Shown: in pieces, positions 22,835 through 33,535 of the stretch
Layout: the number at the start of each line of letters is the position of its first letter
How positions within the stretch are numbered: position 1 is the stretch's first letter
Assembly (NCBI GenBank): GCA_036850595.1
Contig: CM072156.1
Coordinates: 1,625,180 to 1,689,179, forward strand
DNA from: Rhyacichthys aspro
Taxonomy: Eukaryota > Chordata > Actinopteri > Gobiiformes > Rhyacichthyidae
Direction: 5' to 3'
DNA: 64,000 bases
Made by a program: the position numbers and the translations under genes
The notes under the pieces: model-generated
What the model saw: only the letters and a program-made list of their open reading frames with translations
Databases searched by the model: none
Told to the model about the DNA's origin: nothing

Positions 22835-23517
22835 CTGAGTCTCACAAAAGCCGTCTTTAACATCATCCTTTTATAGAAACTGGTTTTAGTCGGATTTGAA
22901 CAGGTTTTAGTTGGATTTGAACAGGTTTTAGTTGGATTTGAACAGGTTTTTATTGGATTTGAACAGGTTTTAGTCGGATTTGAACAGGTCTTCATCAGAT
23001 TTCAACTGGTTTTAGATGGATTTGAACAGGTTTTTATTGGATTTGAACAGATTTTATATGGATTTGAACAGTTCTTCATCAGATTTCAACTGTTTTTTAT
23101 TGGATTTGAACAGGTTTTAATCAGATTTGAACAGGTTTTAATTGGATTTTAACAGATTGTAGATGGTTTTGATCAGGTTTTAGATGGTTTTGATCAGGTT
23201 TTAGATGGTTTTGATCAGGTTTTAGATGGTTTTGAACAGGTTTTAGATGGATTTGATCAGGTTTTAGATGGTTTTGAACAGGTTATAGATGGTTTTGATC
23301 AGGTTTTAGATGGTTTTGAACAGGTTTTAGATGGATTTGATCAGGTTTTAGATGGTTTTGATCAGGTTTTAGATGGTTTTGATCAGGTTTTAGATGGATT
23401 TGATCAGGTTTTAGATGTGGTTTTGAACAGGTTATAGATGGTTTTGATCAGGTTTTAGATGGTTTTGAACAGGTTTTAGATGGATTTGAACAGGTTTTAG
23501 ATGGATTTGAACAGATC
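22835..23517 (+). mobile_element. hAT-like element with internal 21-bp minisatellite (~30 units)
   Basis: The left part (TGAGTCTCACAAAAG, then CTTTAACAT and CCTTTTATAGAAAC) matches the same segment of the element at 62,762. From 22,880 about 30 units of the TTTTAGATGGATTTGAACA type follow, with a GGTTTTGATCAGG variant dominating the middle. The 3' end of the element is missing. Confidence 0.7.
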
Positions 23518-23588
23518 CATTTGCCACTGTCTAACACAACAGCCCTTTTACACGATATCTGTATCACAATAATGTATCACAAGAAGAA

Positions 23589-23714
23589 AACGACACGATA
23601 ACGACACGATAACGATACGATAACGACACGATAACGATACGATAACGACACGATAACGATACGATAACGATACGATAACGATACGATAACGATACGATAA
23701 CGATAACGATACTA
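23589..23714. repeat. GATAACGACAC/GATAACGATAC minisatellite
   Basis: About eleven units of 10-11 bases alternate between ACGACACGATA and ACGATACGATA. The array directly follows ACAGCCCTTTTACACGATATCTGTATCAC, which matches the hAT-like fragment at 21,600, so it probably expanded from that element. Confidence 0.9.
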
Positions 23715-24714
23715 CGATGTATTATACCACTTTTAATGATTTTATTTCCAATATGCATCATCCCTATAACTCTATTTATTCTGACTGTTCTGTTACTGTC
23801 CTGATAAAGACACGTCTCTCTCGTCTCGTCCTCTGTTTGACTCAGTCCTGTCCCTTTGTGCAGAGACACGTCCTAAATAAATGAACCTGCTCCGACGGGA
23901 ATAAAAGAGCAGGCTTCGATTCGATCGAGAGTTTAACGAGGCTCCGTGGAAACCTCAGTTATTAAAGAAACGTGTGAAGAACGTCCTCCTCTGACCTCGT
24001 CCTCTGACCTCGTCCTCTGACCTCGTCCTCTGACCTCTGACCTCGTCCTCATGTTGGACACAGGTTGTTTTTTTACTGAATGTATCTGCGGTGTTTACTC
24101 GTGGTTTTATCTGCGACGCTGCTGGCTCCGGTTTGCAGCAGTTGTCACAGTTTGTCAGTGGGACGTGTCGACAGATGGCTCTGTGTCTAAGGACTCAGTT
24201 TTGTTTGCTCTTGTTGTGTTTACCCATAATCCTTCTCTGCGGCTCACTCTTCCTTCCTCCTCATTTAGTTTTATGGATTCAGTCTTAAATGACCTGTGTT
24301 TTCTGTTCATTCAGAAAAGATGGGTTTTGGTGTTGTGTTTTGCAGATTATTTTGATTTTCAGACTTTAATTCTAGTTTTTATTTATTTTTTTGATGTCTG
24401 TACAGCTCTGTCTAAAAGAGGAGTGACAATATGTTTTTACAGCGATAACATACGTTTAATTTGAATGATTTTTGTCTGTTTTATAACGATTCAACATTTA
24501 GATTTGTTTCATCTCTGAGTACGTCAATAGAAAGGTGTTTAAGACTTATTTAGACAGATTTTATTATCATTCATTTACAAAGAAATTACAAAGTCAAATT
24601 GAATGTGACACAGGCTTGTGCAGCGCTGTCCACGTCTCATCTTCTCATTTCTCTAAATTTGTGAAAGACTTTCTTGAACTAATAATAACTATACATTAAA
24701 GCTCCAGTTTCCAA
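23715..24714. other. Intergenic or RASL10A upstream/intronic sequence
   Basis: No exon is recognised. It contains a 13-bp tandem repeat at 23,982-24,050. The 137-codon frame at 24,051-24,464 has no recognisable domain. Confidence 0.5.
23982..24050. repeat. 13-bp tandem repeat CCTCTGACCTCGT
   Basis: About five units, the last partly duplicated. Confidence 0.9.
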
Positions 24715-25235
24715 TTTAGGTTTTTTGTCCCGGTCTCAGACTCCAACAGCAGCAGTAACCTTTCCTGCTTCTTTTATTTAAAAAGAAAAAACGTAAAACC
24801 AAACCAAATTTTCACCACAAAATACTAATATGTTACATTAAATCAAAGTTTAGAGCTGAGCTGAAACTTTTATCTTTGGAGTTTATTGTAGACTGTAGTG
24901 ATGCTGGAATTATCTCCGTCTTGAAGCATTACCAACATTTATCCATGTTTAATTTGTTCTTGTTTCTCTATTTTTATCTTTTTTGAGCTGTTTCTCTGTA
25001 AAATAAGACATATTTCCAACAGAATAACCCATTTCCTTGGTTTATTTCCTTGTTCCTTCGTTGTTGACATCAGTGTCGACCAATGGGAGCGCTCCTTTTT
25101 ACCTGAAGTGAGCTGTGATTGGACAAAATCCTGCTGTGGACTGATCATTCTCATCTATTAAAATCCTTCATTATAAAGACTAGATCACGTCTTAATGATT
25201 CTGTTACAATAAACTTTAGGAGATTACACTGAAAA
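24715..25235 (+). repeat. Unnamed ~500-bp repeat family, full-length plus-strand copy
   Basis: Runs from TTTTTTGTCCCGGTCTCAGA to ACTTTAGGAGATTACACTG. The centre has CGACCAATGGGAGCGCTCC and, about 37 bases on, GTGATTGG, giving a pair of oppositely oriented CCAAT boxes. There is no coding frame; a non-autonomous DNA transposon or an unusual SINE are both possible. Confidence 0.85.
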
Positions 25236-25799
25236 TGCAACAGTAAAAAATCAGGTGATGGACTTAATGTCTGCCTCAGCGGCTCCTGTCTCCTCTGAGT
25301 AACGGCCTCCTCTTTCCTCGGGGACGTCACTGATTTTAATTACAGGCTGGACGAGCGTGGCCCGGTGTGACCCGTCCACGGCCCCCTACCCTCCCCCCGT
25401 TCCCTCCAGCATCGATCCACTCTCATTAGCATCAGCCCTCTCGTGGAGCGCCGTCTCCCGTCGTCAGGGAAACGTGTAGTGTTTGTGTCTGTGGACGAGG
25501 GACGAGATGCTCTTTTGTGAAACGGAGCTGAGGACGCAGACAGTGGCAGCGCTCTTCACACGGAGCCCACTGCTCACAATGAACAGACCGCTCTCAGTGA
25601 GTCATTAGGACCGAGCATTAATGGTGTTTGCAGCTCGGATTTGAATCGAAAATGTGACATAATAGGTTTTTCTTTGCTTTAAGAGCTCCTCAGGACAGAC
25701 AAGAGACAGGGAAGGAGCAGCTTTTAAGATGTAATCATTAAAAACACTAATGCTTTGGAACAAAAACTCAGACTCTACCTGATGTATTTTCTTCTAGTT

Positions 25800-26275
25800 G
25801 TGAAAATGGTTTAAACCCAAATAATTTATTGTAAAATCAATAATGTGTCTTTCTGATCCATCTCCTGTTTATTCTAAGGGATTGTAATAAATGAGAACCT
25901 CTATTCAAAAGGAGCGTTCCCATTGGTCGACACTTGTCACATGACGTTCCAGGAAGTTTAATAGCTGCAGATAAAGTGTATTTTCAGCTGAATATGTCTT
26001 TTAACAGAGAAACAGCTGAAAAAAGAAAAGCATCAACAGAGAAAAGGGAGGCAACGTAAAACACAGATAAATACTGTCAATTCAATCACGTAATGTTTAA
26101 CGAGGAGGAGATAATTGTCGTCCTGACGCTGAAGTCACAGGTAAGCTAACGCTAAACTCTAAACTTCAGTTTGGTCAAATGGATTAGTATTTTGTGGTTT
26201 TATTTTTTAATAAAAGAGAAGCAGGAGAGGTCCCTAGACTGATTTTGGAGGAGAGTGGAGTCTGAGACAGCTGCT
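25800..26275 (-). repeat. Unnamed ~500-bp repeat family, minus-strand copy
   Basis: Reverse-oriented member about 600 bases from the plus-strand copy at 24,715, forming a potential inverted pair. The segment between them (25,260-25,620) is GC-richer and unique. Confidence 0.85.
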
Positions 26276-26794
26276 GTTTTTCTGTGTTAAAAGTAATTTT
26301 TTAAAGTCTGATCAAGTCTGTTTTGAGAAAGACATGACGCTGGAAAAGTCTCAAAAGTCGAGGAGAAAGATTTGTTGAATTTGTAGCGTTAAGTTATAAA
26401 ACCCAGGCCCCTTTTCTTTTAGGAGACCCTCAATGTCTCCAGAGGACGTCAGGTAAAGTCTTTCAGGAGAGAAGAAGTCCTGAGGCGAGGGGAAAGCAGG
26501 GAGTGACACGTAATTAAAGCGTCAGTAATCAGTGTCTACAACATGTAATCAACAGCATCAACACGCCTCCTCGGCTCCGACACATGACGCTCAGGTCACA
26601 CTGAGAGCGGCGGGACGTCCTCCGGTGAATCATCAGGACGAGGCGGCGGGGAGCGACTGTCTGAGCTGGAGTTTAGATTATTTACTGAGTGATCCACCTG
26701 GAAAACAATCTATAAATCTGATCTAAAGAGGAGCATATTGTGTTAAAACCGTCTTAAAAGAACAAAAACAAATCAAAAACGGCAAATAGTACAG

Positions 26795-26963
26795 CAGTGG
26801 TGGCCGCATTAGTGAATAAGAATCCTTTCAGGAGCCAAAGACGGTGGTTTTGGAAGATTTTATTAAATTTTGAATGTGATATTTCATCTAAAACTTCCAG
26901 TTAAAACCCAGTGTGCAAAATATCTCCTTCTAAATGTATGAAAAGGCACATAAAACATTGAAA
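26795..26963 (+). mobile_element. hAT-like element with almost no minisatellite
   Basis: Begins CAGTGGTGGCCGC, then AAGAATCCTTTCAGG and TTTTGAATGTGATATTTC, matching the 5' segment of the element at 62,762. It passes directly to AAATATCTCCTTCTAAATGTA of the 3' segment. The internal minisatellite is reduced to a remnant, and the element's own 3' terminus is missing. Confidence 0.65.
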
Positions 26964-28210
26964 CCGCAGCCTTCTTTAACTCTTGTGTCTTTTGCCGCTG
27001 GGAATACTCTTACTGTATTATATTTTTTTACTATTATTGAAGCTTAAGGTGTTACGTAATCCTTTATTTTCCCTTTTCACATGTCATTTTCATCAGTTTA
27101 TTTCAGCCCAGTTCCATCTCCGTTCTGCTCCGTTTCATGTTTGTGTCTGAAGAGCTCTGGTGTAATTCACATTTCTTTATAAAAAGCAGCTCTGCGACGA
27201 CAAAAGAGACGCGAGAGCACAACACTAGGGTTTATTTTTTAGCTCTAGGTGAGATGCAGCTCGAACTGAAGCCAATGTGTGCATCTCACGTCTCTCATGC
27301 TGCTGCTAATTATGAAACAGAGCATCATATGTGCGGGGTCTGATGGGAAATGTGTGTTCGGGGCAATATTTACGACATAAACAAGGAGCGAGGGGAGAAA
27401 ATGAACCATCGTTTTTCCCCGTTTTCACTGATTGAGGTTTAATTTGTTATATAATCTGGTTATTTTAAGAAAACGCCTTGAGACTAAATAAAGCAAATGC
27501 CTCTAAGAAGGTAGATTTATTATTGATTAAAGGGAATTACAGAAGTTAAATTCACACAGTAAATTAAGACTGTGAATGTGAGGAAAATGTTTTTGTGAAG
27601 ATGTGGTTTGAATCTGAAAATATCCAGTATTTAGAGTTAATCTGAGGAGCTGCAGTGTCAGATGAGGACTTTACTCACTGCAGTCCAAGGTTCTGTTTTT
27701 ATTTTGGGAATATTTAACAGTAAAAGATGAAGAAAAGGGAGGATGCCATATTTTTCTCTTGCAAGTTGCTGTTAAAATTGAGAAATGTGACCAGGCTTTG
27801 GTGGTGACGGGCTTTTTATTGGGTTTCTTTCTTTTTATTACTTATTATTTCTCATTTTATTGTAAAAAATGCCAAAATTTCAATTAAAAATGTTGATTAA
27901 AACAGCAGCTCTGGTGGTTGCTTTGCTCTGTGGTTTATTTGGATCAGACTAAATGCTGAAGTACAAACCACAGAGCCACCAAACCTTCTCCAAAACCTGC
28001 TTCCTACTGAACTCTGGTACAGTTTTTAATTAAAAGCGAACCACAGACGTGTAAACGAGCCCAAACAGATCAGAGCCTCTTAAACTGGAGATGAAAATGT
28101 TCACGGAACTTGTAGCTTTCCCAAGAGCAGAAAAAGTAAACCAAAACAACATTGTCCTTCAACAAGATAAAAGTGAGGCTGAGAAGGTGAAATGTGAGCA
28201 CATGGCCTGA

Positions 28211-28225
28211 CAGCGCCCTCTAGTG
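28211..28225 (-). promoter_or_regulatory. CTCF-like motif
   Basis: On the minus strand CACTAGAGGGCGCTG fits the CTCF core. Confidence 0.45.
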
Positions 28226-28381
28226 TGTTTCTTGAGCGTACCTTTAACTGGACTTGTGTGTTTTGGGACTAATGCTGCATCCATCTCGTCTTTTTATAAC
28301 ATTCAGCCTTAAACCTGGCTTTTCTTTAGTGTTTATTTTAGTCTTTGTTTCTCCAGAGCTGCTTTCAGTTTTCTGATCGAC

Positions 28382-28545
28382 GGTGGTTCAGGAGATAGAG
28401 CAGGTCGTTTACTAACCTAAGGGTTGGCGGTTCGATTCCCGCTCTCCTCAGTTCATTCTGTCCTTGGGCCTTGCCTCCAGTGTCTGTGTCTCTGGTGATG
28501 AATGTGGAGGTCAGAGGTCAGAGGCTGTAGGCGCATAATGGCTGC
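28382..28545 (+). mobile_element. tRNA-derived SINE, 3'-truncated
   Basis: The head has an A-box-like AGATAGAGCAGGTCG and a perfect B box GGTTCGATTCCC, ending GCTCTCCTCAG. It continues with GTCCTTGGGCCTTGCCTCCA, then GGTGATGAATGTGGAGGTCA and GTAGGCGCATAATGGCTGCC, the recognisable body of a widespread fish SINE. A short piece expected after GTCCTTGGGC is deleted and the 3' tail is gone. The acceptor stem does not close as in a working tRNA, so it is not annotated as a tRNA gene. Confidence 0.7.
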
Positions 28546-29499
28546 CCCATATAATTCAAATCCATTATTAATTTTTTATTTATTTTTCTTTATTTATTTC
28601 ATTTTTCTTTATTTATTTTTATTTATTTTCTTTATTTTTCTTTATTTATTTTTATTAATTTTTTATTATTATTTTTATTTATGATTAAAATGCTTCTTTT
28701 TTTTTTTCTTTTTTTGCCACCGTCACTTACTGTTTACTCACGAGGGATTTTTGCATTATCGCCATAAACTGAATTAGAAAAGTTGAATTAATTTACTCCA
28801 TAATCATCAGCTCATTTCTAAACAGTAACACTCAATACAACGATGAGAAAAAGACATAAACATCATAAACTACAGAAAACTAGCTTCTTTTCTCTTGAAC
28901 GTTTAATGTGATTAAGTTTAGCCCAGGTTAGCATTGTTAGCAGTGATGTGTTCGACCTGGAAACATTAATCACGCAGCAGTTTGTTTCTCCTTCAGGACG
29001 CTCCGAGTGTCACAGGTTCGTCCGACGAGCCTCGTTATCTCTGCTCTGTCTCTTTTCTTTTTACACGAGACACAAACGCTCTGATCTCAATCGAATGAAG
29101 CCAATTATCTCTCGCCGACGCAGATGTGGGAGCGTGGTTCTGATTAGACGTTACACGATGGCCTCACCTTCGCCGTCACGCCTTATCTCTTCGTCCTGTT
29201 CGACTCGACATTCTGTCCAACCTTCGGAGCGATAATTAGATCACTCACTTTGATTTTATGAGCTGCAGGAGCGACAGAAGAAGAAAAGAAAAACACCGTG
29301 AATAGGTTTCACTGAATAACACCATCAATGCAGTATCATAATACTTGTACAAACGTAGGATCTGCAGACTTTAGAACACTTTGAGGATGACATTTGAAGA
29401 GATTTTCCAGATTTTGTGACTTTGTTTTGACAAAAAGTGCCCATTTCATTCATAAATCTTCTGTCACACATTTTAGGCCCAATTCTCCAAAACCAAGCC
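28546..29499. other. AT-rich tract and GC-richer block upstream of RASL10A exons
   Basis: 28,564-28,700 is a TTTATTT-rich low-complexity tract. 28,940-29,240 is GC-richer and has an open frame of 95 codons rich in Arg and Ser without homology. Several ATTA/TAAT and GATA-type sites there fit a conserved non-coding element better than an exon. Confidence 0.45.
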
Positions 29500-30090
29500 T
29501 TAACTCCTCCTCGTCCTGGACACATTCTTTTTCACATTTTTGAATGTAATTTTTGCATAATTTTGTCTGTGTTGATGCAACTGGCATAAAATATGTCCAG
29601 ATTGTGTATTTTGGGATGAATTTTAATTTTTCAAGTCTTTCTTATGTCTTTTAAACTAAATAGTTCCACCATTTACTTCCTCAAAATGCATTTTTTTAAT
29701 TCTCTACTGATTGCACTGTGATTTCTGTCTTTAATTATTATGCCATTCTTTGGTGTTGAAATTCCTTAATGTTTCCATGGCAACTATTAAAAAACACTTT
29801 TTGTGTCTGAGGGACCCAGGAGCAATTTATTTACAAATGACTTTGCACAAAAAAGAAATTTTGATCAGATTCAATGTTTTTTGATGATAATAACCTCCCA
29901 AAAATCCAAATAGTTGTGTTTGTTAATCAACAAGAAAAATTAATCAGATTCAATGTTGCTGACAATTTGTGAAACTCCCAGGTCTGGATAATAATCCCCC
30001 ACAAAAAAATCTAATTTGAATAAACGCGATGGAAAAATAATCAACTTTTTGTGTTTTACTGTAATCGCAAAAACTCATTTAAAGGGTTAA
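29500..30090. mobile_element. TTAA-flanked piggyBac-like non-autonomous element
   Basis: Borders are TTAA at 29,500-29,503 (followed by CTCCTCCTCGTCCTGGACA) and at 30,087-30,090 (preceded by CATTTAAAGGG). It is in reverse orientation relative to the element at 10,438 and shares blocks such as GTTTCCATGGCAA. It has no transposase frame. Confidence 0.75.
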
Positions 30091-31148
30091 AAGTTCCAAA
30101 AATTCATAATTTTTGTTACAATAATGGCATTCACAAAATAAATAAATACATTTAAAATAATAACAACAACAACAATTAATAATGATATAACAATAATACA
30201 AATAAATACATAAATAATAATAATATAACAATAATAAAAAAATACAATTAAAAATCTGCTGAATCTTCCCTTTGCTCTGGGACGTAACTATAAGACACCA
30301 ACAAGGCTCCAAAACTCATTATCGCCCCATGACGCAAAAGTGACCCATTTACTGAAAGATAAACCAAATAGAACCATTTCCAGAGTTTCCACACGACGAA
30401 CGCACAGCGAGGTTAAACACTCCATATTTCCTTCAAGAAACACAGTGTCCTCATAATCATTTTCATAATAGCGCAATAATAATGTGGACATAGCCTCGGC
30501 AAATATAGCAAATATATTAATCAGAGCAGCCCTGGAGTCTCAGAGCGACATCAGCAGCAGAGGCTCCAGGCTCTGTTTGTTCTCACGGACCTTCCTCTGT
30601 CCACACACACGTTTTTATCATCACAAATAAAAAGTGAAGCTTGAAAAACCCAATGGAAGCAGTAGAAGCTCCTCATACGTGCGTTAAATATCTTCATTAA
30701 CCTGCCTGTCCCCAGAGCCCGTACTATTTTTGGTCATTTCTCATTTTAATTTGACTGGAATCATAAATTTGGCTATTTTTTGACATTGTTCAAAATTAAA
30801 AACTCGAGTTAATCAGATTAATATCGATTTATCATCCAGTTGTACATGATTCTCCACTATGCAGTAAATTAGTGCAGCTTTTAATTTAATGTTCAGAAAG
30901 CTGTAAATAACGCAGAAACATCTCGTGTCTCAGAAACTCTCCTTTAATCTCCTTTAATCTCTCACTTTGACTGTTGTCCTTGACAGGTTCAGGTCGTTTT
31001 CTTTTCCACAAAGCAATCAAACTGTTTATGTCTTTATTCTGGAGCAACACAAGCTTTAACTTTTACAGATTTATCGAGGCATACGCTGTGTTTTTTTTAA
31101 ATTCCTACAACAAAACCCTGTCCTTAAGAGTGTGTGTGTGTCCTTCAG
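30091..31148 (+). other. Sequence before the first visible RASL10A exon
   Basis: Contains an AATA-rich tract at about 30,130-30,245 and otherwise unremarkable sequence, presumably RASL10A intron. A polypyrimidine stretch with TGTGTGTGTGTCC leads into the acceptor at 31,147. Confidence 0.5.
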
Positions 31149-31273
31149 GAGTGGCTGGATCTACGCTGCAGAGGGGTTCGAAACGCCAACGCCTACATCC
31201 TGGTCTACGACATCTGCTGCGTGGAGAGCTTTGAGTACGTCAAGATGATCCGTCAGCAGATCGTGGAGAACAG
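31149..31273 (+). CDS. RASL10A: RASL10A internal coding exon (GTPase core)
   Basis: RASL10A is a small Ras-like GTPase. This 125-base exon lies between a CCTTCAG acceptor and a GTACGT donor and encodes [20 protein letters not shown] then [20 protein letters not shown] and N plus two bases of Arg. The ILVYDI strand and following FEYVK helix are typical of the region between switch II and the G4 motif. The first coding exon(s) with the P-loop are not in the visible sequence; they may lie in the gap or outside. Paralogue RASL10B is the main alternative: its exon is similar, but residues in the next exon and linkage to OSBP2 favour RASL10A. Confidence 0.88.
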
Positions 31274-31479
31274 GTACGTGGTTCCGTTAGCGCTGACGAC
31301 GGCGTGAGGCTGTGACGGAGACGGACTGACAGCAGGGATATTTTCATTCAGCACACGGCCCCGCTTCACGACAGCACACTAATAACACCAGAATGTGACG
31401 CTGAGAGGAGGGTTTTATTCACAGAAGAGGTTTACATCACGGTTTGATTTGAATTTACTTTGTGAGTGAAGCTAGTTTA

Positions 31480-32000
31480 ATACAAAGCTCCAGTCCCTGG
31501 TTTAGTGCAGTAACCTTTTCTACTTCTTTTAGTTAAAAAAAGGTTAAACCAGATCAATTTTTCACTACAAAATATTAATACGTTACATTAAATCAAAGTT
31601 TACCTGAAACATTTATCTTTGGAGTTTATCGTAGACTGTAGTGATCCTGGAATTATCTCTGTCTTGAAGCATTACCAACATTTATCCATGTTTCATTTGT
31701 TCCCATTTCTCTATTTTTATCTTTTTTTGAGCTGTTTCTTTGTAAAATAAGACGTATTTCCAACAGAATAACCCATTTCCTTGGTTTATTTCCTTGTTCC
31801 TTCGTTGTTGACATCAGTGTCGACCAATGGGAGCGCTCCTTTTTACCTGAAGTGAGCTGTGATTGGACAAAATCCTGCTGTGGACTGATCATTCTCATCT
31901 ATTAAAATCCTTCATTATAAAGACTAGATCACGTCTTAAGGTCTCATTTTTTCAGATGATTCCTGTTACAATAAACTTTAGGAGATTACACTGAAAAACT
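31480..32000 (+). repeat. Unnamed ~500-bp repeat family, plus-strand copy in RASL10A intron
   Basis: Near-identical to 24,715-25,235 over most of its length, including the central CCAAT pair and the GATTACACTG end, implying recent spread of the family. Confidence 0.88.
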
Positions 32001-32796
32001 AAATGAAACAGTAAAGAAATCAGGTTTTAGACTTTTAAAATTAGTCTAGTTTTTCCTGTTTCACCAAAAATTTAAACCACATTTTAAATAGTCTATATTC
32101 GACCTGACTCTTGAATGAAACTCTGCTCAGTTTGTTTTTACAGTAGAACTAAATAAAATCACTTCTGTTTCATATCCATATTTATTAAAGTGGGTTTAAG
32201 TTCATTAAACTCTGTGTTAGAAGCATTTGAAAAGTGTGCAAAGCCTTCCTCAAGAAAGTAATGAAAGATTTTTAGTTTTTGACGTAAAGTGGCGCCTAAA
32301 CAAGTTCATATTTGGTGAGAAAAATGTGACAGATTAAAAAAGTACCCTTCACTTTTAAAAGACTGATGGAGTTTTTAAGTCATTTTAGATTGAGTCGGAC
32401 TCAGTGGAAGCTCAGAACTGTCAGAGGAACATTCTTTATCGTCTCCACATCAACTTTATTCCCTTCAAACCTAAATGAATTCAAACTATCAAGTCTTTCA
32501 TGAGCCAGGTTCATTCATCAGACAGGTCCATTTCTCTGTCGGACGTCGGTCTAATCGTCGGGTCGTCCCGGTCGAGGCCGAGGGGCGGGTTTGGTCTCGT
32601 CGGTAAAGCTCTGGAGGAAACACTGATTAATGACTGGTGTCAAAGCAGCGTCATTTAAACGAGTTTAATAACTGGGATTGTGTATTTCCAAGTCTGTTGA
32701 TGGTGGGTTTAAGCGGGATTTTTGTTTTTTTGGGAAAGAGACAACCCACTGCAACCAGGCTAAGAGCTAACTATAGTGTTCTTAATTCAGCTGATG

Positions 32797-33535
32797 CACA
32801 CCTGTCAAACCCACGGCCCAGGGGCCAAATACGGCCCTCTGCAATGTTTTATGTGGCCCTTCAATACATTTAGAAAGAAATATTTTTGGCACAAGGCTTT
32901 AATAGATTTGATATTTGCTACAAAGATAAATAAAACCTGTTCAAGTCTGACTAAAACCAATTCAAATCCAATTAAACCCAATTCAAATCCATTTAAAACC
33001 AATTCAAATCCATTTAAAACTAATTCAAATCCACTTAAAACCAATTCAAATTTAAATAAAACCAAATCAAATCCAGTTAAAACCAATTCAAATCCAATTA
33101 AAACCAATTCAAATCCAATTAAAACCAATTCAAATCCAGTTAAAACCAATTCAAATCCAATTAAAACTAATTCAAATCCAATTAAAACCAATTCAAATCC
33201 AGTTAAAACCAATTCAAATCCAGTTAAAACCAATTCAAATCCATTTAAAACTAATTCAAATCCAGTTAAAACCAATTCAAATCTATCTAAAACATGTTCA
33301 AATCTGAATAAACCTGTTCAACTCCAACTAAAACCTGTTCAACTCCAACTAAAACCTGTTCAAATCCAACTACAAACAGTTTTCATAAAAAGAGGATATT
33401 AATGTTAAAAGATAACTTCTGTAAGACTCAAATGAAGATGAAATCTCACATTCAACATTTTATAAAAGCTTCCAAATATCATCATCTTCAGCCTCTGAAA
33501 TGATTCTTATTAACTATAATGGCCCCTGACCACTG
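32797..33535 (-). mobile_element. Complete hAT-like element with internal 21-bp minisatellite
   Basis: One end reads CCTGTCAAACCCACGGCCCA with GGGGCCAAATACGGCCC, a hAT-type terminus; the other end read outward is CAGTGGTCAGGGGCC. Between them, 32,938-33,370 carries about 20 units of AAAACCAATTCAAATCCA, the reverse complement of the 22,880 unit with a CCAATT variant dominating. Flanking segments match the element at 62,762 in reverse. The open frames of 208 and 156 codons here are translations of the repeat. Confidence 0.75.

Larger units (their letters stand above)
26276..28381. other. Non-coding stretch upstream of the RASL10A exons
   Basis: It holds a short hAT-like element (26,795-26,963) and a CTCF-like motif (28,211). 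The first RASL10A coding exon, which should carry a GxxGVGKT/S P-loop, was looked for here and not found. Confidence 0.5.

Noticed and set aside
24051..24464. 137-codon frame after the gap
   Set aside because: No domain, low-complexity hydrophobic content from T-rich DNA, and no splice or promoter context.
28382..28450. Functional tRNA gene
   Set aside because: A and B boxes are present, but the stem pairing is poor, and the sequence continues into a known type of fish SINE body.
32776..33402. 208-codon plus-strand frame rich in TNSNP and a 156-codon minus-strand frame
   Set aside because: Both are translations of the 21-bp minisatellite inside a hAT-like element.
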